Shown here one piece after another: positions 10,624 to 22,036 of a stretch of DNA of 64,000 bases (positions are counted from its first letter, which is position 1; each line of letters opens with the position of its first letter). Source of the DNA: Corticium candelabrum (Eukaryota; Porifera; Homoscleromorpha; Homosclerophorida; Plakinidae); contig NC_085087.1 in assembly GCF_963422355.1 (NCBI RefSeq), positions 5,841,709 to 5,905,708 of the forward strand, given 5' to 3'. The translations under genes and the position numbers were made by a program. The notes beneath the pieces are model-generated. The model did not search any database and was not told where the DNA came from. It saw only the letters and a program-made list of their open reading frames with translations.

Positions 10624-11991
10624 GCAACGGCTTTATGTAATAATTAGGGATCTGTCAATGTTAGTGACCCGAATAATTGGCCCAACCAGAGGCGAGATCG
10701 ATTATCAAGGAACATCTAGAGATAAAAGATGGAACGTCCGTTTAAGCATGGGTGGGTTGATAGCGTTGTAATGTGGTAGATACAGGAGCATATTATAAAG
10801 ACAGAAGATGGAGCGTTCGTCTAAGCATGGGTGGGGTAATATCGTTGTGATGGTAGGAGGCGGATTTGGCCACTATCCTAGTATAATAACTTTGAGTTAG
10901 CGCTAGAACAACAGGTTTTGACACTTTCGCTGCAAAACGAGACGTAGACGTTGACAGTAACATTCACATCAGTACATCGCGCTAGTACTACACTGATAGA
11001 CTGAAATTTGGTAAATCCGCAATTTCTTTGTAAAGCTGACCTTGGTAAAGGGACCTGGCTTTCTTCTTGTTGTCAGCTGATTGTTCCAGCGTTCTCGCAG
11101 CTTGCAGTCTTCTCGACCTGACCCTAACTCAAACTTACCATCTATGACACAGCGCTATTTACACAACAGCTCCGTCTCTTACCAACACAAAGGTAGCACA
11201 ACATCCTACTCTGTTTCGCGTTCACTTTATTACATCGGAAATCTGTAATATCTCGCTTACCCTAGGTCACAGAAAAGTGAACTTTCTACCGTTCGAAACC
11301 ACCATACTTGAATTTTCGTTTATCCGGGTTTCAAACTACCTGCTAAACAGGACAAAGCACTAGACGATTTATGCATATCAAAAAAGGCTAAGAGTACACA
11401 TTATCACTCTATCATAATTCTATTAGGCAATTATCTAATAAATTATATCACTACACATCTTGTACCTTTTTAGTGATCTAGGGAATAATCGCATGCTAGT
11501 GGAATAAGCGAAATCATAAAAAAGATATCTATTTTTGCAAAACCAGAAGTCAAACTCCTCCACTGAGAGGGCACTTCTTGATCTAGTCTCTTGCACAGCC
11601 CATTTTAACGCGCGCGAGAGAAGCAGAGATGGGCGGTGCCCGCACGCGAATAGGAGCTAATAAGAGGTAAGGAATCCACACCTGTTGCAACTGCAATCTC
11701 ATTAGCCACTTCGTGTAAAGAGTGAACGATAAACAAAGATTAGTATAGGTACGTATGTCTAGATGCTGTAATACACTAAGAAAGATCAGAATCCCTATCG
11801 TCGCGTGTAAAATGCTTGGTGTATGTGTTATTGCAAGCAGTTGTGTGCTTTCGAAAGATGCCAAGATCGAGCTAAGTTACTAAATTTTACGCGAGAGTGA
11901 ACAGACACCTACCGCAGCGGCGAGAGCAGACAAGTCCACTTTCTAAGAACGGCAGTCGAACTACAATGACGAGAAACAGTCGTAAGAGCAT
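2225..11991 (-). CDS. Gene A: Ig-Ly6-Sushi-7TM receptor fused to a tyrosine kinase
   Basis: Nineteen minus-strand exons splice into one reading frame of about 1,400 residues. Order: signal peptide, three Ig domains, linker, Ly6/uPAR domain, four Sushi/CCP repeats, seven-transmembrane domain, juxtamembrane segment, tyrosine kinase. Exon positions: 11913-11991, 8942-9292, 8563-8883, 8232-8501, 8119-8166, 7211-7506, 6225-6404, 5939-6118, 5661-5840, 5360-5533, 4504-5304, 4244-4432, 4119-4187, 3755-3972, 3577-3692, 3338-3500, 3128-3264 and 2225-2658. I could not split 7211-7506 further, so it may be two exons. Ectodomain exons are all phase 1-1. The likely role is a plasma-membrane receptor that phosphorylates tyrosines in the cytoplasm; the ligand is unknown. 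Two spots need a one-base change to keep frame, a T7 run near 7331-7338 and an A4 run near 3129-3132. The model rests on splice phase and domain logic, not transcripts. Confidence 0.8.
4504..5304 (-). CDS. Gene A: seven-transmembrane domain exon
   Basis: A single 801-nt exon encodes 267 residues that open with a short CSYCHNN linker from the last Sushi repeat. Seven hydrophobic helices follow, beginning at [84 protein letters not shown] and [15 protein letters not shown] Cys before helix 3 (FICDIRV or FINVCNG) and one in the second outer loop (FCYNER) could form a disulfide. The count and order fit a GPCR-like fold. I cannot place it in a named GPCR class. The exon ends RRQT in phase 1, 71 nt before the next exon. 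Confidence 0.85.
5360..6404 (-). CDS. Gene A: four Sushi/CCP repeats, one per exon
   Basis: Exons 6225-6404, 5939-6118 and 5661-5840 are each exactly 180 nt; exon 5360-5533 is 174 nt. Each repeat has [10 protein letters not shown], then a middle Cys in [18 protein letters not shown] and a closing Cys, the four-cysteine CCP pattern with the conserved Trp. The repeats are very alike, and the flanking introns are also similar, so they arose by recent tandem exon duplication. Each exon starts right after CTGCAG and ends at TTAC|GTAAGA. A TA-dinucleotide run lies in the intron between repeats 3 and 4. Confidence 0.88.
5580..5636. repeat. TA dinucleotide microsatellite
   Basis: A pure (TA)n run lies in the intron between the third and fourth Sushi exons of gene A. 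Such runs are prone to slippage. Confidence 0.95.
7211..7506 (-). CDS. Gene A: Ly6/uPAR (three-finger) domain
   Basis: The translation has CYSCLNR at the start and [10 protein letters not shown] at the end, the CxxC opening and CCxxxxCN closing pattern of Ly6/uPAR domains. This fold is common in receptor ectodomains. The two halves are one base out of frame at a run of seven T on the coding strand (about 7331-7338). Eight T would give SIFFLRDC and a continuous domain. A 19-nt intron would be the alternative and is implausibly short. The exon ends in phase 1 and joins directly to Sushi 1 (ACA GGT GTT ACA TGT). Confidence 0.7.
8037..8094. repeat. GT dinucleotide microsatellite in gene A intron
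   Basis: A (GT)n run with a few T-rich interruptions lies between the linker exon at 8119 and the Ly6 exon. Confidence 0.95.
8232..9292 (-). CDS. Gene A exons 2-4: three Ig-like domains
   Basis: Exon 8942-9292 has the V-set pattern: [17 protein letters not shown], a Trp in GIFWNI, then SLTIDHV and LQCF. Exon 8563-8883 holds [11 protein letters not shown] and WLKLNASG, a second Ig domain. Exon 8232-8501 holds SDCQII, RLACSF, ITWNID and FVIVSLQDV, a third. The third exon uses an unusual GTTTGG donor; I chose it because it gives 270 nt (90 codons, phase 1-1) and because paralogs C and Y are conserved up to the same point. Ig domains of this kind bind protein ligands outside the cell. Confidence 0.75.
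9547..10499. mobile_element. Foldback element with ~400-bp inverted arms, in intron 1 of gene A
   Basis: The left end reads TAGTCTCGCGTAGCCAGAC and the right end is its reverse complement. The similarity continues inward for about 400 bp on each side, leaving a short centre of roughly 130 bp. A matching terminus (CTACGCGAGACTAA) stands alone near 6983. No transposase is visible, so it is non-autonomous. A/T-rich flanks (ATTATTA-like) hide the exact target duplication. Confidence 0.8.
10534..10621. repeat. ACGC / CA microsatellite
   Basis: A few ACGC units run into a (CA)n tract inside intron 1 of gene A. The apparent Thr-His ORF here is an artefact of the repeat. Confidence 0.95.
11913..11991 (-). 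CDS. Gene A exon 1: signal peptide
   Basis: An ATG opens 26 codons with a hydrophobic core ([11 protein letters not shown]) and ends in CSRRC plus one base before a GTAGGT donor. Two other genes here have a first exon of the same length and phase: 46985-47063 and 33319-33397. That match is why I chose this start. Joining to the Ig exon at 9292 creates a GAT codon and continues DGLHVT. Intron 1 (9293-11912) is the longest in the gene and holds a foldback transposon and a CA tract. Confidence 0.7.
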
Positions 11992-13082
11992 GACCGCAAC
12001 GCCAAGTGACTAGTAACTTCCAATAAACACTTTCCTCATTACAATACCCCGTATATAGTGTATATCTACTGTCTATTCCCCTTAGGTGTGAACTTCAAAG
12101 TGAGTAATGAAGTCGAATTGACACCGGGTGTGCTCATTATAGCACTAGGAGCTGCTCCAGTTGGAGAATAATGCGGCGTATTCACACTACTAATAGACCT
12201 TCTGGCAAGTGTATAGTACACCCAAACTTGTTGGCGGAGCAGGGGGTATTTCGTTTATACACTCGCCAGGGGCTATACCTATACCTACTACCCGCCCTAT
12301 GGGTGGTGACAATCTATTGTTATACGCCACTTCTGCAAATAAGATGCACCTTCCGCAACACACGGACGCACTCACGCACGCAAAAGCTTCCTGGGCGAAT
12401 GGTTTTTGGAAAGAGGTTACGACTTAGTCGATGGAGCGAACGTAGTCTGTTCGTACGAGGCTCGCGGCGCAGTTTGATTCTTGGTAGTCAATGGACATGT
12501 TACAACCGCTATTTGACGTAAACGAACTGCTGCCATTTTGCACATCTTTCGAGCTGTAACCTGCACTGTTCATTTAAAGTGGCCCCAGTTTTGATTGACT
12601 CCACCGCTATAAACAAACAGCATTCGAAAGACATGTGGCAGACGCCAAACAGCCGCGCCAGAAGGTCACGCTTTACGCCACAGGTGCCGCCAGGCGGCGC
12701 CATCATTAACGCTTCAACGCCGCAGGTGGCGGGAGGCGGGAGATCTCGTTCGGCCACCCAACAACGAAACAGACCACAACGACAGCAAACAAAAAGACAT
12801 GACAAGACCAGCACAGTCGCCGAGAGACCAGAAACCATAGCAAGATATCTGGCGTCGCTGCAGCATGCGGAGAAGAAAAAAAAGAAAACTGTGAAGATAG
12901 AGCTAGCGGACAATCAATCCAGGGGAACGACAAACATTGCAGCGTGCGAATGCGTGTGTGTTATAACCTGTTTGCTCTTCCGTAACACGATCCGGCTGAC
13001 GCTGATAATGTTGCAACGGAACAGCTGCCAACTCGGCTCGAACTGCTTTCCTGGCCGTCTCAGCCATAATCGACTTGAGCTT
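11992..13082. other. Region upstream of gene A; no recognised gene
   Basis: The gene A promoter should lie immediately right of 11991. I see no clear TATA box or other core element. Overlapping ORFs of 60-219 codons occur on both strands at 12171-13238, but none resembles a known family, and the longest runs into the CGGCGA repeat array. The word GAGCTGCTCCAGTTGGA near 12150 matches the window start. Confidence 0.4.
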
Positions 13083-13301
13083 ATGGCGCGCCATGTGTGT
13101 CAAAATAACGGTATTCGGCGACAGCTACTAGAGATCATTCGGCGACGACTATGTCATACGACGACAGCTACTAGACGTCATTTGGCGACAGCTACTAGAC
13201 ATCGTTCGGCGACGACTAGGTCATTCGGCGACGACTAGGTCGTTCGGCGACGACTACGTCATTCGGCGACAGCTATCGCCGAATGTCATTGTAGCTGTCG
13301 C
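13083..13301 (+). repeat. CGGCGACAGCTACTAGA repeat array, copy 1
   Basis: About ten 17-22-bp units alternate CGGCGACAGCTACTAGA and CGGCGACGACTA. The outer end begins TGGCGCGCCATGTGTGTCAA and the inner end has a perfect ATTCGGCGA/TCGCCGAAT palindrome. Copy 2 lies inverted at 23821-24045. Confidence 0.8.
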
Positions 13302-13430
13302 ACTCTACAGCTAAAGTGAGATCCAAAATAACTATTATAGATGGAGATATTAATATTAACTATTTAAACTATTTCAAAAGATTAACATGATCAGTAGAAG
13401 TTTGTATGTGCAGTTTTGCTTCAGAAACAG
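13302..13430 (-). repeat. Repeat also present inverted at 23060-23185
   Basis: This stretch is close to the reverse complement of 23060-23185 (shared words include GATCCAAAATAACTATTATAGA). It directly follows array copy 1, so the inverted pairing between 13 kb and 23-24 kb is longer than the array itself. Confidence 0.65.
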
Positions 13431-13979
13431 AAACTTCAGAAACTTAATTATGGGGTGACTCCTGGCTTTCTCCATGTAAATTGTTAATTACAGACTAAGT
13501 CCTTTTCTAGTCATATGCAGTATCCAACAGGGTGGGGTTTGTCTATTATATTTTCACTATACGCTTGCATTAATAAATATTAAATAAAAAATTAAAGAAG
13601 ATTGCTTAAAAGTTGCTTGCAATTTTGATATTGTATGGGTTGAAAAAATTAGACCGATGGGTACAGTTTAAAGTTATTTGTAGAATCAAACGACACAATC
13701 AATCTTTGATCAATTTTGCTTTTCAATGCAATAAAATATGAGTGTGGATGAGTGTGGTCGGGCTATACATACTGTACAATGATTTTAGCAATTGGTAATT
13801 GAATATTAGAGTGAACTGTCTGCGTGGTGTTGTTATGCTGCATATCAGATGTTGTTTACTATATAACTGAACTCTCAATTTTCATTTACTATGGAGAAAC
13901 AAAATTGCAACAAAATGCCACATTGTAGGCAAATTAGCTATATTTCTAATGAATTAACTCTATAATACAACTTTAAGCA

Positions 13980-15783
13980 GCGACAACTGTCAGCGAATGG
14001 TCCGACCATTTAATTTTCTACATTTCAATTTCTATGTTTTATTTTTAATTTTCAATGTTAGTTATATTTATTTTTTTGTAAAATGGTTTTTCATCTTGAA
14101 ATTTGATTCTTGTCATCTCTAGAGTTATTTTTAAGTTTGATTTTTAAGCATCCATGTGCTCAAAACTAGAAACTTGGAACGCGCAGTTCGCTTATTCTAT
14201 TTCTAACATGAATACAAATGAGAAGACTGAAGGTCGTAGAACTTATCGTCCAGTTGCTTCCAGAACACGTTCACACCAACACTGAAGTCCAATGATACGA
14301 CATTATGAAACCACAAAGCTGGAATGAAGACACTAGACAAAGCGGGGGTTTCAGCGGGGCTTCCATTCGAACGCGTGTCTCAGGAGATCACATTTCCAAC
14401 ACACAAGCACGTGTTTGTTTTTACTTTACTTTTCGTCACGTGCCAAACCACCTTGGCCGCGGACAACTCCGCTCACGACGACAGCTCGTCGGACACGGAA
14501 CTACCAATCGTGTTTCCATCTGCCACAACCCAAGGTGCCGGTGCCTCCTTGTCACACAGCTCGACTGCAGATGTGAACGTACGCCCCGACAATGACAGCC
14601 CAGAGATCGCCGAGTGACACGGTAGAACTCGATCTACAATCATTGTCTAGCACTATTGACTCTCGTAGCTATACCTAGCATTGACATAGTAGTGTACTTA
14701 GTGACCAGTTGTAGCTGACTAGCTAGGACCACGTTCTTTCAGTTGTAGCCGCACACTGTTCTACGTTAGCTAGTTGAGTTAGTTAATTGAGTTGAGTTGA
14801 GCAAATAGAGTTCAGTTGAGTTGACTTCAAATTGAGTTCAGAAGGCGTTGTAGGAAACGATGGATGGTTTACTTGGTGAGTTGTGCGACGTCATGCAAAT
14901 GTGACCTGCTATAGAGGACCACGCCCATCCCATACGATATACGTAACGGTGTACCATACTATATTTACGTAAGTGTGCCCGTGAAAGCGCACAGTCTACT
15001 ACTTAATTGTACAGTGTAGTAGGTTGACGGTTTCGATGTTTTAATTGTGTCTGGAATTTTCCTAGACAACAAACGAGTCTCTAGACTTCGTCACCACAGT
15101 TGCCAACTCGGCGATCCGCTAGAGCGGAGCCTAGCTAGATACATACATATTCGTAGCATTTCCCCTCTAACCAGTTTATCTACGGTAAAGGTAGCGTGTT
15201 GTGTACAAAGCACGTACCTATACATCTAGAGACCGCGGTATTCACTGGGACAACGTTGTGTGTCAGAGCGGAGTTGTCCGCGGCCAAGGGCAGCCAATGT
15301 GGTTTGGCACGTGACGGAAAGTAAAGTAAAAACACACACTTGCTTGGGTGTTGGAAATGTGATCTCCTGACACACGCGTTCGAATGTATGCCACGCTGAG
15401 ACCCCCGCTGTGTCTAGTGTCTCCGGTCATTTCAATTTGTAAGAAATAGAATAAGCGAACTGCGCGTTCAAGTTTCTAGTTTTGAGCACATAGGTGCCTA
15501 AAAATCAAACTTTAAAAAATAAATCTAAAGATTACAAGAATCAAACATCAACTGATAAAACCATTTTACAAATAATAAAAGGAGAATTAAAAAAATTACA
15601 AGTTAAAATTTTATAAATAAAGTTTTTAAATAAGAATGCAAATAAAAGTTAAAAATTGAAAAGTTAAAATTAAAAATTAAAAACATTAAAAAATTAAATA
15701 AAAATGAATAAAAATTAAAAAATTAAAACATAAAAAAATGAAATGTAGAAATTAAATGACAGGACCATGCACTGACTGACAAC
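13980..15783. mobile_element. Foldback element with ~500-bp inverted arms
   Basis: The left arm (about 13980-14490) and right arm (about 15255-15783) are reverse complements at roughly 80-90 percent by eye. Shared blocks include AATGGTCC near the tips, the AT-rich section, GAACGCGTGTCTCAGGAGAT and GGCCGCGGACAACTCCGCTC. The roughly 760-bp centre has no recognised gene. Overlapping ORFs of about 96 codons at 14305-14617 are mostly arm sequence, so I do not call them genes. It lies directly beside an integrase-core gene fragment and may be a related non-autonomous element. Confidence 0.75.
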
Positions 15784-15808
15784 TCCATGTCACACATGAC
15801 CTACATAT

Positions 15809-16621
15809 TCATGCATTTGCAGCATAAACAAATTCACGGGCTCTAACATTAATATCTTCTCCCTGACAGTCAGAATCAGCCATTGGGTCTATCAGCATGA
15901 CCAGATCCTGCAATTGCAAAGAAGAGAGGACGTCTTCTATCAGTGGTACTTGAACAACATCAGAATCATCTAGACCGTTCAGTGGAATGGGTCCATGGCC
16001 ATCAATGCCATAACCGTCAATCACACCCTCAAAGAGAAACAATAATTGCATAATTAGAGATCACTAGGAACGACAATAGCATCACTGACAATGTCCAGGT
16101 CTTCCATATTTCGAAGTTCAGCCCCCTGCAGCATTCCTGTTATCCATAGCTGAATAGGTGTACTGTTTCTAGCAGTTCGACGTCGATGATTTTTGTAGCC
16201 GTCACAAAATTGTCTAATAGCGTGGTTTATTCTGGGCAGGTACACGTACTGTAAACAAAATAAATCTTTGCCATTTGTTACATCAAGGAGAAAACACTCT
16301 TCTAACTTCCGGAACAGAAAGTAGAAAAGAAAGGTACACCCTTCGAAAAGGTCTCTCCAGAAACGCTCAATCCGTTGGTTATGCACGCTCCGTCCTGTTA
16401 TCATACTTCCTCCTCCTGGTCCTCTGTGTTCTAACATAAACCTTGATATTTCTACATTTTCCATTCCTTTGTCTAACCTTACCCTTGATGGCAACCCAAA
16501 CTGTCGAACAGCTTCTAGAAATGACTCCAACACTGTTGTCGCACGGTTGTTAGTAGAGCATTTACAAAACACGGGTATTCCACTATATCCGTCTACTCCA
16601 CCATGGATGATAAAATGCCAT
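15809..16621 (-). pseudogene. Integrase-core (DDE) transposon gene fragment
   Basis: The first block reads HGGVDGYSG, RVRLDKGMEN and SVHNQRIERFWRD, a DDE-type integrase core. The two Asp residues and the Glu stand in the expected order. This type of protein is abundant in animal genomes as transposon-derived genes. The exon starts after a good acceptor (TTTGCAG) at 16622, with no upstream exon seen, so the 5' part is missing. A stop at 16054 separates it from the C-terminal block at 15809-16051, which ends in the family-like IDPMADSDCQGEDI. A short intron with a GTTCCT donor or a frame lesion would join them. Confidence 0.65.
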
Positions 16622-16739
16622 CTGCAAATACCCAATATCAATACATACACATAAATACACAATAGTACACTAAGTGTACAATTGAAACTCACATGCATCT
16701 CTGATTATACTTAAATAGATGCACATAGGCAAGATTCAT

Positions 16740-16988
16740 AATTCATTTATATTCCTTTTATTATATGGTATTATATTTTATCGTATTATATTATATATTT
16801 ATTCATAATCATATTGTATCAGTTGTCTACCGTTTTACTAGTAATTTTGTAAACCAAAAATATGCATACGCAGAGAGTAAAGGACAAACCAAAAGACAGC
16901 ATAAAAAACAAACAGGTAATCACAACAACACATAAAGAGACAAGAGACAGACAGACAGACAGAGAGACAAACAGACAGACGGACAGAG

Positions 16989-17049
<61 letters not shown>

Positions 17050-17157
17050 TCTCTCTTGCCCACCCGTGGAGCAGTGACATCGGATCTTCGCACATCTGCA
17101 GGTGTTGATGGTGGGGTTGCTGAGACCAGAGCAGACAGAAAGAAAATAAATGTAATT

Positions 17158-17188
<31 letters not shown>

Positions 17189-17250
17189 GGACAGAGACAG
17201 GCAAACAGATGCTGTTCTGTTCAGTAGAAAAGACTTTCAAAACTTACTTT
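16740..17250. repeat. AT-rich DNA and ACAG microsatellites
   Basis: TTATAT-rich DNA is followed by (ACAG)n at 16945-17052 and again at 17157-17200. The Cys/Val/Leu-Ser ORFs on both strands are repeat translations. No gene is seen. Confidence 0.85.
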
Positions 17251-18372
17251 GGGTGCAACCCTACGTTAACCTATGTGGGCTAGCTGAGTAAACAAGACCA
17301 TATGAACATGTAATTACTGGGTAATTGACCTACTAGTTAACACTGAGCAGCGTTCACACAGCACAAGGTGTGTTCACACTATGGTTTGCAACCATGGTGT
17401 GTTTTGATTTGCGTGATACGAGGAAATAAATTAGCATACAGTACAAACCTGTGTTCACACTGGACTGGGTTTGATTACCTGGTTTGTCAACCTAGCACGC
17501 TATTGTGATCCATTGTTTGAGCAGGAGTCTCTCTAGACATGGCGTCTGACAACAGAGTTGAATACTCCGCATGACAAACGACACAACAGTTCGGTACTCA
17601 GTGCTAGCACTGCGATATCGACGAAAACGACGTCTTCTGTCATCTTGCACGCGCGAGATTCTTGCTGTTGACGCCCTGTGTCTAGCAGCATCCACCACAG
17701 TAAGACGATGACTTCCACTGCTACTCTCGTAGCTATGCGCTAGGCAGACTAGCCGCTAAACAGCTAGGAATGTTTTGATAGCTCCAAACCAGACTCAAGT
17801 AACCGCAAACCAACCTTTGCAAGTACGGTTTGCAAACTCAGCGCAAACCAGCAGTCCATGGGGCAGGTGCAACGTTTAACACTAACGCAATTATGATAAC
17901 AAGCCAAAACCAGCTTGCAAACATAGTGTGAACACACCTACAGAAATGACCCACTCACTAATCTAGATACTAATTATATCTTGTCATATTGTCTGGAAGG
18001 TTTGGAGGGTATCGTCCTCTCACTAGAAACATGATCTTTACAAGCAACATCTAGTTGTACATTCTGCACAGCAACACTAGCAGAGTAGTAAAAAGAACCT
18101 CTCGTTGCCGACGCGCTTTTCTCCGCCTTCTCCTTTTCCACTGAAGACGCGCCTGTGTAGCTTTGAAGCGTTGGTAGCACATTCTAGAAAACGCGTTATC
18201 CTTCGCTATGCTAGAAGGCGGAGTGACCTAGTTGTACGCAGAGCGACCGAGTTCTAGCTTGCATAAAGTGGGTTAGCCGAACCATTAATTAAGATAAATT
18301 TGCTAGACAGCGAATGGAGCTAAATTAGAGTTAACTTAGTTAAGTTAGAAACGTCGTGTGAATGCACCCTTT
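17250..18372. mobile_element. Older GGGTGCA-ended repeat that hosts a younger MITE
   Basis: The left edge starts GGGTGCAACCC and the right edge ends AATGCACCC, short inverted ends. Part of the body (about 17300-17360 and 17940-17970) matches 24175-24290: the pieces GTAATTACTGGGTAATTGACC and AGCGTTCACACAG occur in both. It is interrupted by the MITE at 17366-17939. Confidence 0.5.
17366..17939. mobile_element. 574-bp MITE with ACA target duplication
   Basis: Terminal inverted repeats of about 25 bp start AGGTGTGTTCACACTATG on both sides and continue to TTTGCAA. The trinucleotide ACA flanks both ends. The related sequence at 24241-24290 has the same host DNA with one ACA and no insert. Three-bp duplications are typical of PIF/Harbinger-type elements. 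No coding capacity is seen. Confidence 0.85.
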
Positions 18373-20037
18373 CATACGTAATCAAAAATTAGTAATTACT
18401 AATATTTGATTACTAACTGCTTTTGATTACTAATTAAATTAGACTATGTGTAAAAATTGACTGAGCAGCTTACTTCTGGCATTATACTGGCCATACCCCT
18501 GATCAACTCTGAAAACTAATTTTGAGCGCTATCAGGTGTGTCAATGTTAGGTATACTATAACAGTTTAATTTATGTACTCAAATGCACTCAAAAATAGAC
18601 TTGCTGCTTCATGGGAGAATGTGCTATGTTTTATTGTGAGAGAAGTATTTATTATTACTGTATTATGTGTTCATTATATTATATAAATATGTTGTGTTAT
18701 TCCTGCAGCTGCTTTTATTTTCATATTAAAGATTTTGATTAATTAATTAAGTTGCCTAATATAGTTTAGCAAAAGTCTAGATTATTGAATATTGAATACT
18801 TGTAGGATATCCCAGCAGAGCCTCAGCCCAGTATTTTATGTGACACATGCGGGGAAGACGTGCTGCAGACTAACTTTAGAGAACACCTGCGTTCTTGTTG
18901 CTCTGGAATTGATGGAAAGGATCAGAAGAACAATTGTCAACGGGTATATGCGTAGTTTTCTGATTAATTAAGCATTGCTGCAGTAACTTTCAGACGTTTG
19001 TATTGTAGGTGTCTTTTGCAGACAGGCTTGTAAACCCAATGTCACCTACAGGTAAATGTGATGTATGTGTCTGCTTGACCCTAACACTATAGAAATAATG
19101 TCTTATGGACCCTAGCTTGTGTGCATATAACTGTATGAGAAAAATTTAAAGCGACTATATGATATGATATGCTATTAGAATGGTTTCTGCATGCGTAATT
19201 AATGTAATTTTTGTTAGATGGTTCCATACAGACGTCAATGACTGCTTGCATGGAAGTAAAGAACAAGCATGCACACCTAGAGTATGCCAGTGATAGTTGC
19301 TCTAGCTCTTTAATTGCAATGGAACCAGAAGAAGTTACGGCTTTACAGACAGCAGACAGCGAAATGGTAAGTGTATGAGTGAACTGATCTAGCTTGATTG
19401 CTTTTTGTATATAGCTAGTCACAGGCAGGTTTAGATCAGTTATATCTTAAGTGTCTAGATAATGCATGCATTTTTGGTGTTTAGTTGACAAAAGAATTTA
19501 AATTTTAATTTTACTTGAAGATGAATAATGTTGGGACACAGAAACCACCTATGAAGGACTGGGAAAGATTGGAGCGTGCTGCACATGACAGTAACATTGC
19601 TGGTATTAATTGAGCTGATGGTTTGCCTTATTTCAACACAGTTTCCACATTGTGATGTGCATGCAGGTACAATGAACTCAGAAATCTGTGGAATTTCTCA
19701 GTTGGTTCAGCTATTCCCTAATCACCAAGTGTCATATCTTGAAGAAGTTCTCATCAGTTGTAATCTCAACCCAGACATGGCTGCTTTAGCCATTCTAGAT
19801 CAGAGTGTTGAGGTGAATACAATTAAAAGCTTATGAATTATAGTTATATTTTATTTAAAGCCAGAACTAACATTCTTTACATACTTTAAATCAGTGTGAG
19901 TTGTATAGTTACTAGAGTTAGTCTGGTTTTTAGGGGTCTAAAAACACGTGCACAACATGTGCTGCAGCGAAATGCACAACAGGTATGATTTAGATCTGGT
20001 GCTGTCAGTGACATATGTACGTGTATATATTGACCTT

Positions 20038-20186
20038 CTATAGTATTTCTCACTTAATTATCCGATTCAAGCAACCAATAATCCAAACATTCGTATAAAA
20101 AGCATGCAAGAAGCTCGGATAATTGAATATGATTGTCTTGGATAATTGGTTGCCTGAATCAGATAATTGAGCGGGAAATACTATAG
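20038..20186. mobile_element. 149-bp hairpin MITE in a HECT-gene intron
   Basis: Both ends carry CTATAGTATTTC followed by about 35 bp that pair as inverted repeats (ATTATCCGATTCAAGCAACC against its complement). It is a short palindromic element with no coding capacity. Confidence 0.75.
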
Positions 20187-21537
20187 TACATTTGTATGCT
20201 GCATGCATTATAGTTAAAGATATAATTGATTTGACATGTGGAGGTGCAGAATTTGAAGTCCAAAACAGTGAAGTATGTAAATTGCTACATAAATATGCAT
20301 ATGCTCTTTAGATACAAGGTGCTCGATAATTTAAGCTATTTTTATTCTTTTTTGTATAGTCTAGGGAAAACAGTCATCTCAATCAACCTACTCTTGCTCA
20401 ACTTCTTTCATCAGTGAGGGTACAACACGAACTTCCTCCTATGAGACTCACTGTCTCAAGAGAGACTGTTTTCAGTGATGCTATAGCCTTCTTCAAGTCT
20501 GGGAAGTATGACTGGAAGAGAGATTTCCGTGTAACATTTGAAGGAGAATTAACCTGCAGTGGATGGCGGTGGTCTTCGTAGAGAACTTTTCACACTCCTG
20601 CTTCAGCAGATGACATCTGCTGTTGCTCCAGTAAGGCTTTTGAGGGCCCTCCTGACAGATACCTTCTCATTCACAACATAGATGCTTTGTTGGGTGGTCT
20701 TTTTAAGGTGGCAGGGCAGATAATTGCTGCTTTCAGCATTTCAAGGAGGACCAAAGTTTTCGTGTCTTTCTCCTGCACTGTATGCATACTTGACTACATC
20801 ATCTCTAGACAAAGCATTGGACATTATGAGCACATCAGATCTTCCCGACATTTGTTTGGCTGAGACACTAGAAAGGTGTATTCTGACTGTTATAGCTGCT
20901 GTCGATATTGTATGCACATTAATGTTTTGTGTTTTTAGCTCATTGAAGCAGAAGATGACAGAGCTGAATTCTGCATGTCGTCAGGAATGCTAGTGGACCA
21001 CCTGGTAACAGCTGGGTTTACTCAGCGTCTGACTGCAACAAACAAAACAGATGCTGTTATGAAAATTCTTATACATGAAATGATCATAAGCCGCAAGTCT
21101 GAAATAGACCAGCTGGCTTCAGGCCTTGGCCCTGTATTAGATCTAGCAATCAAATATCCAGATGTTTTGCGACCTTTGTTGACAGCTTCAACTCCAGAGC
21201 CTCTTACAAGTAATGACTTTCTGGACTTGTTTCAGTTTGAAGATACTATTCCAACACATATCAAAAAGTATTTTGTTCGATATGTTGCAAATGCAGGTTA
21301 GCAAAAACATTATAGTTGTGAAAGGGTACACAGATGATACAAAATATAGCATTTTGATTTTACTTTTTGAATTTATTTCAGTTGCTTGCTTACCAAACGT
21401 TTGCTCTTGCTGAAGTCTCTTGTTATATTGAATTTGTTATTATATCATTGCATGTATAGTCGTTACATATAATAGTTAAGTAGTAAAGTCAGGGATAACT
21501 GTATTAAAGTAGTGCCTATGCCATGGTTTCAAACTAC

Positions 21538-21670
<133 letters not shown>

Positions 21671-22036
21671 ACGAGCAGTTGTCATAGGTTACTTTGACTC
21701 TGTTGCTAGTAAATACTGTAAAATGAATAATAGAAATACTATAGACTCTAGTCATTTATGAATGATGTCTTATAATTTAAATTTTAATTACTTTTTGTAT
21801 TTCAGATGCCAGCAAGCTTCAAATGCTGTTACAGTTCTGCACGGGTCTGCGAGAAAAACCAGCATTGGGGTTGGAAGAAAAAATCATAATATCCACGTTA
21901 CCATCCTTGCTACCCAAATGCTTCAACGTGTGCTATGATTTTGGAATTACCCAGAAACCTAACAACATACAAAGAGTTTGAAAAAAACTTGGACTCAGTA
22001 GTAAAAGTGCAATGCACTGGATTTGGGGTAGTGTAA

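Noticed and set aside
12579..13238. 219-codon ORF on the plus strand
   Set aside because: Low-complexity basic sequence that runs through the CGGCGA array; no family resemblance, and overlapped by equally long ORFs on the other strand.
13083..13301. CRISPR-like array
   Set aside because: The units are contiguous tandem variants without unique spacers, and the DNA is clearly eukaryotic.
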